The notes under the pieces are model-generated. The model had not been told where the DNA came from, searched no databases, and saw only the letters and a program-made list of their open reading frames with translations. Source: Lota lota (Eukaryota; Chordata; Actinopteri; Gadiformes; Lotidae). Taken from it: a stretch of 64,000 nt of DNA. The stretch is from the NCBI GenBank assembly GCA_026745465.1, contig JACYXH010000216.1, forward strand, positions 2,708,501-2,772,500. Direction: 5' to 3'. How positions within the stretch are numbered: the first letter of the stretch is position 1; each line of letters begins with the position of its first letter. The position numbers and the translations under genes were made by a program. Shown here piece by piece: positions 62,720 through 64,000 of this stretch.

Positions 62720-64000
62720 AAGTAGCATAGTTCAGTCTGGCAGGCGGAGGTGACAGGACAGGAGCAGGGTGATGGAGAGGGCCACCTGAATAAACCAGCA
62801 TGGGCCCAGCAGCCGGGGGTTGGGTCCGGACCCAGACCCAGCCAGATTTACAGCCCCCTGACACCCCTAACCCTGGGCCGCGGGCCCATCTCTGAAGCTT
62901 CCGGAATGATCCTTATTTTCTGGGTTGGAATCTTTCTCCCCCCCCCCCCCCCCCCCCACCTTGTGTTTATCTCAGTCTTCCCATTCACGCGCATTCATCT
63001 TTTCTTCTTCTGCATTCACAGTCTCTCTCTGTCTCTCTCTGTCGCTCTCTCGCTCTCTTTCTCTCACACTCTCTCACACTCTCTCTCACACTCTCTCACA
63101 CTCTCTCACACTCTCACACTCTCTCTCTAGCTCTCTCTCTCAATCTTTCTCCTTTCCGCCTCAGACATGCTGGCCAGCTGTTTACCCAGACACAGCGTCT
63201 ACAGCTGTCTTCGCAGAACGAAAGTCTCAAGAACCTCCCCTACCCCCAGACATAAGGCAAGGCCTGGTGGCGTGGTTTGGTGTAGCTTGCAGCGTTGAGC
63301 TCTTCTCCCAACACCCGCCCCTAACAGGACCTTCACGTGACCTCTGTGACGATGCAAAGTGCCGTCTGAGAGTGCAGCTCCACCGGACGCAATGCCAAGC
63401 AATTGACAATGAGCCCCATTGACTTTGAATGGGATACGAAAACACCAAAGACCCGGGGACAGCAATAAAAGTGGGACAAAAGTCCCGTACAACACAAACG
63501 TTTCATGTACGCCTACGATTTATACAAGAAATATACGGCAATGTGCTACCAGACTTCCATGATGAGATGATTTAGTAAAACATAAAAGTGACTGAAACCC
63601 AGAGTTTAATCAACAAAAAGGGATTTGTTCTTTTTTGGTTTCATCCCTTGCTCTTTCCCTCTCACACACGCACTCAGAAAGCCACAGTGACGTGTTGGCA
63701 GAGCATGTGCATATTGCCCCGACTAAAAGTAAAACCACTCTCTACAGACATTCTGTATATGGGTAAAACATTTCCCTGGGCGAGGGTAAACCCCTGTTCC
63801 AAGACCCCGAGAGACAAGGCCTAGTAAAAAGCAAATGAAGTGTTGAGCAAATTTGCTCTGTTTTGCAATCACTGCAGATATTGCAATAATGAATTAATCC
63901 TTGCACATTTGCATTGCTGTATTCCACTCTGCTCGCCAAACTCTATCTCAATGGGGGGATTGAAGAACTCTGCAGCCAGTCCAGAAGTTAGAGATGGTCC
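62720..64000. other. Right end of window, no gene seen
   Basis: Contains C20 (62938-62957) and a (CT)n/(CACTCT)n stretch (63020-63145). No open frame here shows family resemblance, and no splice-supported exon was found. Confidence 0.5.

Noticed and set aside
63172-63300. Short frame after an acceptor-like CCGCCTCAG near the right edge
   Set aside because: About 38 codons with no family resemblance and no supporting neighbour exon in the window.

Overview
This is a piece of a vertebrate, almost certainly teleost fish, nuclear genome. The evidence is two genes with normal GT-AG introns whose proteins can be followed exon by exon against known vertebrate families, short introns, fish-type tRNA-derived SINE fragments, and a very high load of (CA)n, (GA)n and poly(G)/poly(C) tracts. 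That microsatellite load is reminiscent of codfishes and relatives, but this is a guess from composition and not a species call.

Layout. Positions 1-11975 (minus strand) hold the 5' two thirds of mov10l1, the germline RNA helicase of the piRNA pathway: 18 exons from the start codon (11960) to an exon cut by the left edge, about 829 residues, ending shortly after helicase motif Ia. All intron phases agree. Positions 11976-16890 are intergenic and carry the upstream region of both head-to-head genes. Positions 16900-34263 (plus strand) hold a complete nuak1 (ARK5, AMPK-related kinase) coding sequence in seven exons, 679 residues, with kinase motifs, LKB1-site threonine and three GILK motifs. 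A long 3' UTR probably runs to about 38.1-38.3 kb. From there to 64000 I see no gene: it is intergenic DNA with microsatellites, long purine tracts, a MITE copy, a few SINE scraps and some moderately complex stretches that could be conserved non-coding elements.

The two genes have no obvious shared pathway; MOV10L1 acts on piRNA precursors in germ cells, NUAK1 acts downstream of LKB1 on myosin phosphatase. No transposase, reverse transcriptase, viral or bacterial gene, rRNA, convincing tRNA gene or CRISPR array was seen. I found no new multi-gene system. The most unusual structures are in mov10l1: a minisatellite of about 80 bp that has copied the end of exon 9 together with its splice donor, and a 34-bp near-perfect inverted repeat that brackets exon 10, whose acceptor also sits beside a 21-base homopolymer. 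In nuak1 there is a duplicated (TC)n block in intron 1, a 79-base C run, and a MITE family with two copies in the window.
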